Shown here: in pieces, positions 1 through 6,066 of the stretch | Position numbering within the stretch: position 1 is the first letter of the stretch | Layout: the number at the start of each line of letters is the position of its first letter | Assembly (NCBI GenBank): GCA_035315685.1 | Contig: DATFXR010000484.1 | Coordinates: 1-11,729, forward strand | Direction of reading: 5' to 3' | DNA length: 11,729 nucleotides | Origin: QHWK01 sp035315685 | Lineage (GTDB): Bacteria; Acidobacteriota; Vicinamibacteria; Vicinamibacterales; CAVVIG01 | Program-made: the position numbers and the translations under genes | Notes under the pieces: generated by a model | Databases searched by the model: none | What the model was told of the DNA's origin: nothing | What the model saw: only the letters and a program-made list of their open reading frames with translations

Positions 1-486
1 CGTAGTGTCCGGCTTCAGCCGGACCGTGATCTCCGCGATCAAGTACAAGCCCACACACAGAAAGAACACATCGAGGACGGACTTCTGAATCAGCCAATCG
101 AAGAAGATCGCGGGCGCGTAGAGCGCCAGCATGAGTCCCGCAGCGATGGACGCGCGCCGCGAAACGAAGCGCTCCGCCGCCAGCGCGAGGAAGACGCACG
201 ATGCGGAGCCGATCACCGCCTGCACGATACGGACGAGCAGCAGATGTCGCCCCGCGACCGCATAGATCACACCGAGCATGTACGGATAGAGCGGCGCCTG
301 ATAGAAGACGTCGGTACCGATCCACTCGCCGCCGGCGATGCGGCGCGCCCACTCGTCGTAGCCGCGCGAATCGCCCAGGAGGACCGAGAAGAACGGCGAC
401 GCACGCATCTGCCACACGTGCACGAGCCGGACGGCGAGCGCCGTCAGGAAGATCCAGAGTGCCGGCGGGAGAGTCTTGCGGGACAA
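1..486 (-). CDS. GT39-like GT-C membrane glycosyltransferase, N-terminal part (cut by window edge)
   Basis: The reverse strand is open for 162 codons from a TTG at 486-484 to the window edge. The product starts MSRKTLPPALWIFLTALAVR, a first transmembrane helix. A luminal-loop motif follows, with Asp39 in GDSRGYDEWA and then the segment FYQAPLYPYMLG, and after that alternating hydrophobic helices (about 75-100, 105-125 and 130-155). The loop Asp followed by YxxxA and the aromatic-proline segment are typical of GT-C enzymes of the GT39/ArnT/PMT group. These transfer sugars from polyprenyl phosphates on the periplasmic face. The TTG is chosen because no in-frame ATG or GTG precedes the first helix; it has no clear Shine-Dalgarno, so the start is uncertain. 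The last visible codons read VRLKPDTT and come from a palindromic repeat. The gene diverges from the 523-2631 gene with a 36-base gap. Family call is fair; sugar and acceptor are unknown. Confidence 0.72.
   Translation of the reverse strand, partial: MSRKTLPPALWIFLTALAVRLVHVWQMRASPFFSVLLGDSRGYDEWARRIAGGEWIGTDVFYQAPLYPYMLGVIYAVAGRHLLLVRIVQAVIGSASCVFLALAAERFVSRRASIAAGLMLALYAPAIFFDWLIQKSVLDVFFLCVGLYLIAEITVRLKPDTT
7..24. repeat. REP-like palindrome GTCCGGCT-TC-AGCCGGAC, inside a coding frame
   Basis: A perfect 8-bp inverted repeat with a 2-base centre. On the minus strand its 18 bases fall exactly on codon boundaries and encode V-R-L-K-P-D, followed by T-T. From memory of related genomes, the peptide VRLKPDTT recurs in otherwise unrelated acidobacterial proteins, which suggests a dispersed palindrome family that tolerates insertion in genes. 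Only one copy is seen here and it lies at the window edge, so its full length cannot be judged. Confidence 0.6.
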
Positions 487-489
487 CGT

Positions 490-498
490 TGGTATGCT
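490..498 (+). promoter_or_regulatory. Candidate extended -10 promoter for the copper monooxygenase gene
   Basis: TGG-TATGCT matches an extended -10 (TGn plus TAT..T). It lies 24 bases before the preferred ATG at 523, which would give a leader of about 18 nt containing GGAG at 510-513. No convincing -35 is visible at 16-18 bp, although TTGCGG occurs closer at 476-481. The region is the 36-base divergent gap, so a promoter for the minus-strand gene should also lie nearby. Sequence resemblance only. Confidence 0.25.
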
Positions 499-522
499 AA
501 CGCAGGCATGGAGTCCCCCACG

Positions 523-2631
523 ATGGCGTGGGAGCCGCGACGAAGACACGAAGGCACGACCGACCATCTGTTCGCACGCGCGTGTGTTCGGGGTTGTGTG
601 TTTTGGTGTCTGATCCTGACCGCGTCGAGCACTGCGGCGCAGCCGCGCTTCACCTTCACCAGAGACGTCGCATCGATCCTGTGGGCGCGCTGTGCGACGT
701 GTCACCGCCCGGGCGAGATCGGACCGTTCAGCCTGATCACCTACGACGACGTGAAGCGCCGCGCAACGCAAATCGGTGCGGTGACCGCGCGCCGCGTGAT
801 GCCGCCGTGGAAGCCGCGGCCCGGCTCAGGCGAGTTTCAGAACGAACGGCGGCTCAGCGATCGCGAGCTCCAGATACTGCAAGCCTGGATCGCCGATGGT
901 GCGCCGGAAGGCAACATGTCCGACCTGCCGCCGGCACCGCCGCCAGTGACGACGGCGAACGCCGCCTGGCAACTCGGCACTCCCGATCTCGTCGTCACCA
1001 TGCCGCAATCCTACACTGTTCGCGCCGATGGCGCGGACGTGTTCCGCACGTTCGTGATCCCGATTCCGACGGATGCGCCACGCTACGTTCGCGCGCTGGA
1101 ATTCCACCCGGGCAACGCGCGGGTCGTGCACCACGCGAACCTCGGTGTCGATCGCACACGCTCGTCGCGCCAGCTCGATGCGCGCGATGGGGAACCCGGA
1201 TACACCGGAGGGATGGAACGTGACGCGCGGTATCCAGAAGGACAGTTGCTCGGGTGGACGCCCGGTCAGGCTGCGCATGCGGTTCCGGAAGGCACGCAGT
1301 GGCGCCTCGAGCCGGGCAGCGATCTGATCGTGCAGTTGCACCTGCAGCCGACCGGCAAGGCCGAGACCGTCAAGATCTCCGCGGGTTTCTACTTCACAGA
1401 CACGCCGCCGACCCGTACGCCGATCGGGCTGCGGCTCGGCAGCGAGACGATCGACATCCCGGCCGGTACTCGCGACTACGTCGTCCGCGACAGCTACACG
1501 CTGCCCACTGCCGCCGACGTCGTCGCGATTCAACCGCACGCGCACAACCTTGCGCGCCGCATGGAAGCGACGGCAACGCTTCCCGACGGCTCCCACCGAT
1601 CCCTGATCACCATCGACGACTGGGATTTTCGCTGGCAGGACGTCTATCGCTACACGACGCCGATCGAGCTGCCGAAGGGCGCCACGATCGAGATGCGGTA
1701 CCTGTACGACAATTCAGCCGCGAATCCGCGCAATCCACACGCGCCGCCGGCACGTGTCGTCTGGGGGCAGAACACGTCGGACGAGATGGGCGATCTCTGG
1801 GTGCAGGTGGTTCCGAAGTCGCCCGCTGACGGCGCGATTCTCGGCGAGGACTTCCGCCGGAAGGCACACGCCGAAGATCTCGCGGCCTACACCAGGCTGC
1901 TGCAAGGCGATCCGGCCAATCCGCTGCGGCACGACGCCGTGGCGCAACTGTATCTCGACGAGGGAAAGCTCGACGAAGCGATCGCAGAGTTCCGCCGCTC
2001 GCTGCAGCTGAACGGCGAGTCGGCGACGACTCACTACAACCTTGGATACGCACTGTCGGCGCGCGGCCGTCGAGAAGAGGCGATGGCGGAGCTGTCCGAG
2101 GCGCTTCGTCTCGATCCGGACTACTCGCTCGCGCACAACAATCTCGGCGCGCTGCTCGAGGTGACCGGACGGATGGACGAAGCGCAGGCGCATTTCGAGC
2201 GCGCGGTGGCGCTGCGCCCCGACAACATCGAAGCGCGATCGAACCTGGCGCAGTTGCTCTCGAATCACGGGCGTGCGGCTGCCGCGGCGGAGCAGTTTCG
2301 CGCCGTGCTCGCGCTGCGGGCCGACCATGTTCAGGCGCTCGCCGGCCTCGCCTGGATTCAGGCGACGGCGGCCGATCCGGCGCTTCGCAACCCTGAAGAG
2401 GCGATCCACCGCGCGGAGCGCGCCGTCGATCTGACCAGCGGCCACGATGTCGTGGCGCTCGACGCCCTCGCTGCGGCGTATGCAAGCGCTGGGCGCTACG
2501 ACGCTGCCGCTCGCATCGCCCGACTCGGACTCGACGCGGCCACGCTGGCTGGCCAGACCGCGGCCGCCGCCCAGTTCCGCCAGCGCCTGGAACTTTACCG
2601 ATCCGGCCAATCGCTGCGGCTGCCGCAATAG
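523..2631 (+). CDS. Secreted cytochrome c / type II copper monooxygenase / TPR fusion protein (copy A)
   Basis: 702 residues. ATG 523 is preferred because GGAG lies 9 nt upstream; ATG 508 is also in frame. Order of parts: a basic N-terminus and signal peptide ending near STAAQ (about residue 39); a small heme domain with CATCH at 57-61 and a downstream VMPPW; a two-lobed domain resembling peptidylglycine/dopamine monooxygenase; then about five TPRs (about 460-690). Apparent copper ligands are His203-His204 (VVHHAN) and His273 (QLHLQP) for the CuH-like site, and His339/His341 (QPHAH) and Met422 (SDEMGDL) for the CuM-like site. They match PHM H107, H108, H172, H242, H244 and M314 in order and local context. 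PHM-family enzymes hydroxylate C-H bonds using O2 and two electrons; here the fused heme could deliver electrons (inference). It likely acts in the periplasm. The substrate is unknown. It is paralogous to the 9858 gene but has no adjacent redoxin. Confidence 0.87.
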   Translation: MAWEPRRRHEGTTDHLFARACVRGCVFWCLILTASSTAAQPRFTFTRDVASILWARCATCHRPGEIGPFSLITYDDVKRRATQIGAVTARRVMPPWKPRPGSGEFQNERRLSDRELQILQAWIADGAPEGNMSDLPPAPPPVTTANAAWQLGTPDLVVTMPQSYTVRADGADVFRTFVIPIPTDAPRYVRALEFHPGNARVVHHANLGVDRTRSSRQLDARDGEPGYTGGMERDARYPEGQLLGWTPGQAAHAVPEGTQWRLEPGSDLIVQLHLQPTGKAETVKISAGFYFTDTPPTRTPIGLRLGSETIDIPAGTRDYVVRDSYTLPTAADVVAIQPHAHNLARRMEATATLPDGSHRSLITIDDWDFRWQDVYRYTTPIELPKGATIEMRYLYDNSAANPRNPHAPPARVVWGQNTSDEMGDLWVQVVPKSPADGAILGEDFRRKAHAEDLAAYTRLLQGDPANPLRHDAVAQLYLDEGKLDEAIAEFRRSLQLNGESATTHYNLGYALSARGRREEAMAELSEALRLDPDYSLAHNNLGALLEVTGRMDEAQAHFERAVALRPDNIEARSNLAQLLSNHGRAAAAAEQFRAVLALRADHVQALAGLAWIQATAADPALRNPEEAIHRAERAVDLTSGHDVVALDALAAAYASAGRYDAAARIARLGLDAATLAGQTAAAAQFRQRLELYRSGQSLRLPQ
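540..559 (+). repeat. CACGAAG-type short direct repeat within the N-terminal coding region
   Basis: ACGAAG-AC-ACGAAGG-C-ACGA is a short iterated motif. It resembles the CACGAAGACACGAAGG repeats that occur between genes in many environmental bacteria, usually facing a CTTCGTG arm. The segment at 590-612 (GTTGTGTGTTTTGGTGTCT) could be a decayed opposite arm. If so, the n- and h-regions of the copy A signal peptide (VRGCVFWCLIL) would be partly repeat-derived. Similarity is imperfect and chance is possible. Confidence 0.3.
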
Positions 2632-2680
2632 CCCCGACGCTCGGCTACAGGCGTTCGTGCTACGTCTCACGGTTGTCTTC

Positions 2681-2690
2681 AATTGCAATT
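2681..2690. promoter_or_regulatory. 10-bp AT-rich palindrome AATTGCAATT upstream of receptor A
   Basis: A perfect palindrome in an otherwise GC-rich context. It lies just before the conserved receptor leader and after a TTGTCT (2673-2678) that could act as a weak -35 with TGGATT at 2696-2701 (17-bp gap). The second receptor has TTGTCG at 5964-5969 and TGGAAT at 5990-5995 (20-bp gap) but lacks this palindrome. It may be an operator specific to receptor A, or simply AT-rich promoter DNA. Confidence 0.25.
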
Positions 2691-2695
2691 TTTTG

Positions 2696-2766
2696 TGGAT
2701 TCTTGTCTCCGGCAGCAGTAGCCTCCACGCACGAATCGGTGTCGGGGCACGCACGACTGAGGAGGA
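2696..2766 (+). promoter_or_regulatory. Conserved receptor leader, copy 1 (ends in the Shine-Dalgarno)
   Basis: This segment shares position-locked blocks with 5990-6060: TGGA(T/A)TCTTG, then GTAGCCTC at 2718-2725, GGCAC, and GACTGAGGAGGA at 2755-2766. Block starts are 22 and 37 bases apart in both copies, while the sequence between them differs. The last block contains AGGAGG, 8 nt before the receptor ATG. It is probably a shared promoter/5'-UTR element that co-regulates the two receptors. No stable hairpin was identified, so it does not look like a classic riboswitch. Function is unknown. Confidence 0.5.
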
Positions 2767-2773
2767 GGCGCGA

Positions 2774-5700
2774 ATGGCACGAAGGATTCGGCCCTCGATT
2801 CTCGCGGCGTCGATTTGGATCATCGTCCTCGTTCCCGCCAACGCGCTCGCACAGAGCGCCATCGCCGGAGTCGTGAAAGATCCATCCGGCGCCGTCCTGC
2901 CTGGCGTCACCGTCGAAGCCTCGAGCGATGTCCTGATCGAGAAGACGCGCACGGTCGTCACCAACGGTCAGGGCCAGTACCTCATCGTCGACCTGAGGCC
3001 GGGTACCTACAGCCTGTCATTCACCCTGACCGGATTCAGCGGGCTCAAACGCGATCGCATCGAGCTGCCCGCGAACTTCACCGCGACGATCAACGCAGAG
3101 CTGAAGATCGGCGCTCTCGAAGAGTCGGTCACCGTGTCAGGCGAATCGCCGGTCGTGGACGTGCAAAGCGCGGCACGCACGACGGTGCTCTCGCGCGAAA
3201 CGCTGGACTCGATCCCGACCGGCCGCACCATTCAGAGCGTCGGTCAACTCGTCGTCGGCGTGACGCTGAACGTGCCGGACGTCGGCGGCTCGCGCGCGAT
3301 GCAGCAGACCTACATGTCGGTGCACGGACTGAGCTCGTCGCAGGTGACCACGCAGGTCGACGGCATGATGGTCAACGGCCTCGACGGCGACGGCGCGGTG
3401 CAGAACTACTTCAACAACATGATGAGCCAGGAGATGGCGTACCAGACCGCAGGCGCGGGCACCGACGTATCCGGCGGTGGCGTGCGCCTGAACATGATTC
3501 CAAAGGAGGGCGGCAACCGGTACAGCGGGGCGTTCTTCGGCGCGTGGAGCGACGGGGCGTGGCAGAGCGACAACCTGTCGCAGTCGCTGAAGGATCGCGG
3601 GCTGAGCGTCCCCGACAAGATCTCGAAGATCTACGATTTCAACGCTTCGTTCGGCGGACCGCTGAGCAAAGATCGTCTCTGGTTCTTCACGTCGGCCCGC
3701 CGCTGGGGCGTCGACGCGCCGATCGCCGACACGTACTACACGCCGCCCGGATCGAACTACTCGACCACCTATCCGCTCTGCACGGCGAAGACGATCGCGT
3801 GCGAGCAGGGCATCGACGATCAGCACATCAAGAGCGCGATGGTCCGGCTGACGTGGCAGGTCTCGCCGAAGAACAAGCTCGGGCTGTACTACGACCGCGT
3901 CGGCAAGGATCGCGGCCACGGCATGACCGCCGGCGACGATCCGGCGACCGCGTCGCAGATCTGGACCTCACCGAACTACAGCACCGGCTCGGTGAAGTGG
4001 ACGTCGACGGCGACCAGCAAGCTGTTGATCGAGTCCGGGTACTCGTTCAACATCGAGCGCTACAACATCACCAACCAGCCGGGGATCGATCAGGAGCGCG
4101 GCACGGCGGCGTGGTATGCCGGCGCGAGCCGGCGCGATCTCAACCTCGGCACGCACTACGCGTCGCTCGACACCAGGCAGGGGCAATACCCGGATCGCTA
4201 CAACCTGCAGGGCGCGGCCTCGTACGTCACCGGTGCGCACAATATCAAGGCGGGCGCACAGTGGAACTGGGGGCCGTATCGTCGCACGCGCACCACGAAC
4301 GCCGACCTGATCCAGCGGTACCTGACCGGCGTGCCCAATTCGGTGCAGATCTACAACACGCCGATCGACTGGACCGATCGATTGAACGCCGATCTCGGCG
4401 TGTTCGCGCAAGACGCGTGGACGCTGCAACGCCTCACCGTCAACTTCGGCGCGCGGTGGGAGTACTTCAACTCCGAAGTGTCGGCGTCGTCGTCGCCGGC
4501 GGGGCGGTTCGTGCCGACGCGGACCTTCGACGCCATTCCGATGCCGGTGTGGAAGGATCTCGCGCCGCGTTTCGGTGTCGTCTACGACGTGTTCGGCAAC
4601 GCGAAGACGGCGCTGAAGTTCGGGATCAACCGCTTCGAGCAGGCGCAGACGATCAACTTCGCCGACCAGTTCAATCCGCTGGTGCTGACCAACGCGACCC
4701 TGAGCTGGACCGATCTCAACCACGACGACGTCGCGCAGGGCGAGCTGGGCTGCACCTACCTGACGGCGGGCTGCGAAATCAACTTCGCGCAGATGCCGCA
4801 GAACTTCGGCGTGCGCGCCCTCGTGTCGCCGAACCCCGATATCAAGCGCGTCTACAACGTAGAAACGACGCTCGGCGTGCAGCACGAGCTCGTACCCGGC
4901 GTGCAGTTGAACGCCGGCTGGTTCCATCGCGAGTTCCACAACCTGCCGCGGCAGACCAACACGCTGCAAAGCTTCAGTGACTACACGCTCGTGAACGTCG
5001 TCAGCCCGCTCGACGGCAGCCTCATCCCGATGTACAACGTGAGCCGCGCCGCGCTCACTCGCGTCAACAACGTCGTCAGCACCGACGACAGCCAGAAGGA
5101 GTGGTACAACGGCTACGAGATCTCCTTCAATGCGAGGCTGCCGCACGGCGCGACGTTGTTCGGCGGAACGACGAGCGAGCGGATGCTGTGGACGCTGTGC
5201 AACGAGGAGTCGAATCCGAACAATCTGCTGTACTGCGACGCGCGAAACAGTGGCATTCCGTTCCGCACCCAGCTGAAGCTGTCGGGCAGTTATCCCTTGC
5301 CGTACGGCGTGACGGTCAGCGGCTCGTTCCAGAGCATCCCGGGGTATCTGCTCGGCTGCAACATCGCCAGCTGCAACATTCCGTCGCCGACCGCGCTGCC
5401 GAACGTCGTCACGCCGCCCGGCGCGGGCACGGTCTGGCTGATCACTCCGGCGAGCAGATACGCCGCCGATTGCATGGGACCGTGCACACCCGGCGCACTG
5501 GTGATCCCGAACATGAGCGCCGCGCAGCTGAACGTTCCGCTCGTCCCGCCCGGCACCGAGTACGCCGAGCGTGTCAACCAGCTCGACGTGAGTCTGGCGA
5601 AGTGGTTCCAGATCGGCAAGACTCGCGTCCAGGGACAGCTCGACATCTTCAACGCACTCAACCGCGGGGACGTGTTGTCCATGCGCTCGCTGAACTACCT

Positions 5701-5776
5701 GACGCCGTCGTACATGCAGCCGTCCAGCGTGCTGCAGGGCCGCATCTTCCGGCTGGCGACGCAGCTCAAATTCTGA
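2774..5776 (+). CDS. TonB-dependent outer-membrane receptor, Oar/carboxypeptidase-regulatory type (copy A)
   Basis: 1000 residues. ATG 2774 has AGGAGG 8 nt upstream and starts a clear signal peptide (MARRIR, hydrophobic core, ALA|QS at 26/27). Next come a carboxypeptidase-regulatory (CNA-B-like) domain at about 28-112 (AGVVKDPSGAVLPGVTVEA), a plug at about 117-240 (VTVSGESPVVDV, VDGMMVNGL, NMIPKEGGNRY) and a 22-strand-type barrel to the C-terminus. The barrel ends LATQLKF, with the terminal Phe expected for BAM-dependent assembly. Such receptors import large or scarce ligands across the outer membrane using TonB energy; the ligand here is unknown. Five Cys pairs lie in probable surface loops (336/343, 660/667, 809/821, 862/867, 900/904). 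A D-x-N-x-D-D loop (647-652) may bind calcium. No SusD partner is present. A strong hairpin follows the stop. It is paralogous to the next gene. Confidence 0.92.
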   Translation: MARRIRPSILAASIWIIVLVPANALAQSAIAGVVKDPSGAVLPGVTVEASSDVLIEKTRTVVTNGQGQYLIVDLRPGTYSLSFTLTGFSGLKRDRIELPANFTATINAELKIGALEESVTVSGESPVVDVQSAARTTVLSRETLDSIPTGRTIQSVGQLVVGVTLNVPDVGGSRAMQQTYMSVHGLSSSQVTTQVDGMMVNGLDGDGAVQNYFNNMMSQEMAYQTAGAGTDVSGGGVRLNMIPKEGGNRYSGAFFGAWSDGAWQSDNLSQSLKDRGLSVPDKISKIYDFNASFGGPLSKDRLWFFTSARRWGVDAPIADTYYTPPGSNYSTTYPLCTAKTIACEQGIDDQHIKSAMVRLTWQVSPKNKLGLYYDRVGKDRGHGMTAGDDPATASQIWTSPNYSTGSVKWTSTATSKLLIESGYSFNIERYNITNQPGIDQERGTAAWYAGASRRDLNLGTHYASLDTRQGQYPDRYNLQGAASYVTGAHNIKAGAQWNWGPYRRTRTTNADLIQRYLTGVPNSVQIYNTPIDWTDRLNADLGVFAQDAWTLQRLTVNFGARWEYFNSEVSASSSPAGRFVPTRTFDAIPMPVWKDLAPRFGVVYDVFGNAKTALKFGINRFEQAQTINFADQFNPLVLTNATLSWTDLNHDDVAQGELGCTYLTAGCEINFAQMPQNFGVRALVSPNPDIKRVYNVETTLGVQHELVPGVQLNAGWFHREFHNLPRQTNTLQSFSDYTLVNVVSPLDGSLIPMYNVSRAALTRVNNVVSTDDSQKEWYNGYEISFNARLPHGATLFGGTTSERMLWTLCNEESNPNNLLYCDARNSGIPFRTQLKLSGSYPLPYGVTVSGSFQSIPGYLLGCNIASCNIPSPTALPNVVTPPGAGTVWLITPASRYAADCMGPCTPGALVIPNMSAAQLNVPLVPPGTEYAERVNQLDVSLAKWFQIGKTRVQGQLDIFNALNRGDVLSMRSLNYLTPSYMQPSSVLQGRIFRLATQLKF

Positions 5777-5786
5777 CGGCCGGGTG

Positions 5787-5815
5787 GCGGAGCGGACCAT
5801 TGCGGTCCGCTCCGC
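5787..5815 (+). terminator. Strong 12-bp stem-loop after receptor A (no U-tract)
   Basis: GCGGAGCGGACC (5787-5798) pairs perfectly with GGTCCGCTCCGC (5804-5815) around the 5-base loop ATTGC. An outer ACGGC/GCCGT pairing (5776-5780 with 5816-5820) extends it past a 6-base bulge. It begins 10 bases after the stop codon. No T-run follows, so it may protect the 3' end or act as a weak or Rho-assisted terminator rather than a canonical intrinsic one. Confidence 0.55.
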
Positions 5816-5989
5816 GCCGTGTGAGGGCTGCCGGCCCGTTCTTCGCCGACTTTAGTCGCCGCCTGATTATCGACGCGCTCCGAGTGGTATATCAAAAGCC
5901 AGTCGCTTCGACTCAATGCGGCCTTCGCACATCTGATCCAACTTTTTGTAAACTCTGACGCCGTTGTCGCCGAGCGGCGATTTTCCAGA

Positions 5990-6060
5990 TGGAATCTTGG
6001 GCGCGGCCGCTGTAGCCTCACGCCAGTTCCGTCTACAAGGCACTGCGTGACTGAGGAGGA
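5990..6060 (+). promoter_or_regulatory. Conserved receptor leader, copy 2 (ends in the Shine-Dalgarno)
   Basis: Counterpart of 2696-2766, with TGGAATCTTG at 5990-5999, GTAGCCTC at 6012-6019, GGCAC at 6039-6043 and GACTGAGGAGGA at 6049-6060. The start-to-start distances of the first, second and last blocks are the same as in copy 1. AGGAGG precedes the receptor B ATG by about 7-8 nt. Its conservation next to a divergent upstream region argues for function rather than simple duplication carry-over. Confidence 0.5.
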
Positions 6061-6066
6061 AACTGC

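Larger units (their letters stand above)
5777..6066. other. Intergenic region between the two receptors
   Basis: 290 bases without a supportable gene. It holds a GC-rich hairpin right after the first receptor's stop (5787-5815) and a small hairpin CGACT-TT-AGTCG at 5847-5858. Next come AT-richer stretches with promoter-like TATATC (near 5889) and TTTTTGTAAACT (5943-5954), then the conserved leader at 5990-6060. These features suggest that the second receptor has its own promoter rather than only readthrough. Confidence 0.5.

Noticed and set aside
244..522. In-frame upstream extension of the monooxygenase A gene (start at 244)
   Set aside because: The added 93 residues are Arg/Asp-rich with no signal peptide and lie opposite a well-formed membrane-protein frame. 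GGAG before ATG 523 and a signal peptide right after it support the shorter gene.
2447..2773. Upstream extension of receptor A overlapping the monooxygenase A 3' end
   Set aside because: ATG 2774 has AGGAGG at ideal spacing and begins a textbook signal peptide. The extension would bury that signal and overlap the TPR-coding frame.
2632..2773. Terminator after monooxygenase A
   Set aside because: No stem followed by a T-run found. The T6 run near 2689-2694 lacks a GC-rich hairpin before it and sits in the receptor promoter region.
2815..4980. 721-residue plus-strand open frame within receptor A
   Set aside because: Composition is Arg/Ala/His-rich without domains; it is a GC-rich shadow of the receptor frame.
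3968..5800. 610-residue minus-strand open frame opposite receptor A
   Set aside because: No signal, domain or ribosome site; Arg/Val/His-rich antisense shadow of a conserved gene.
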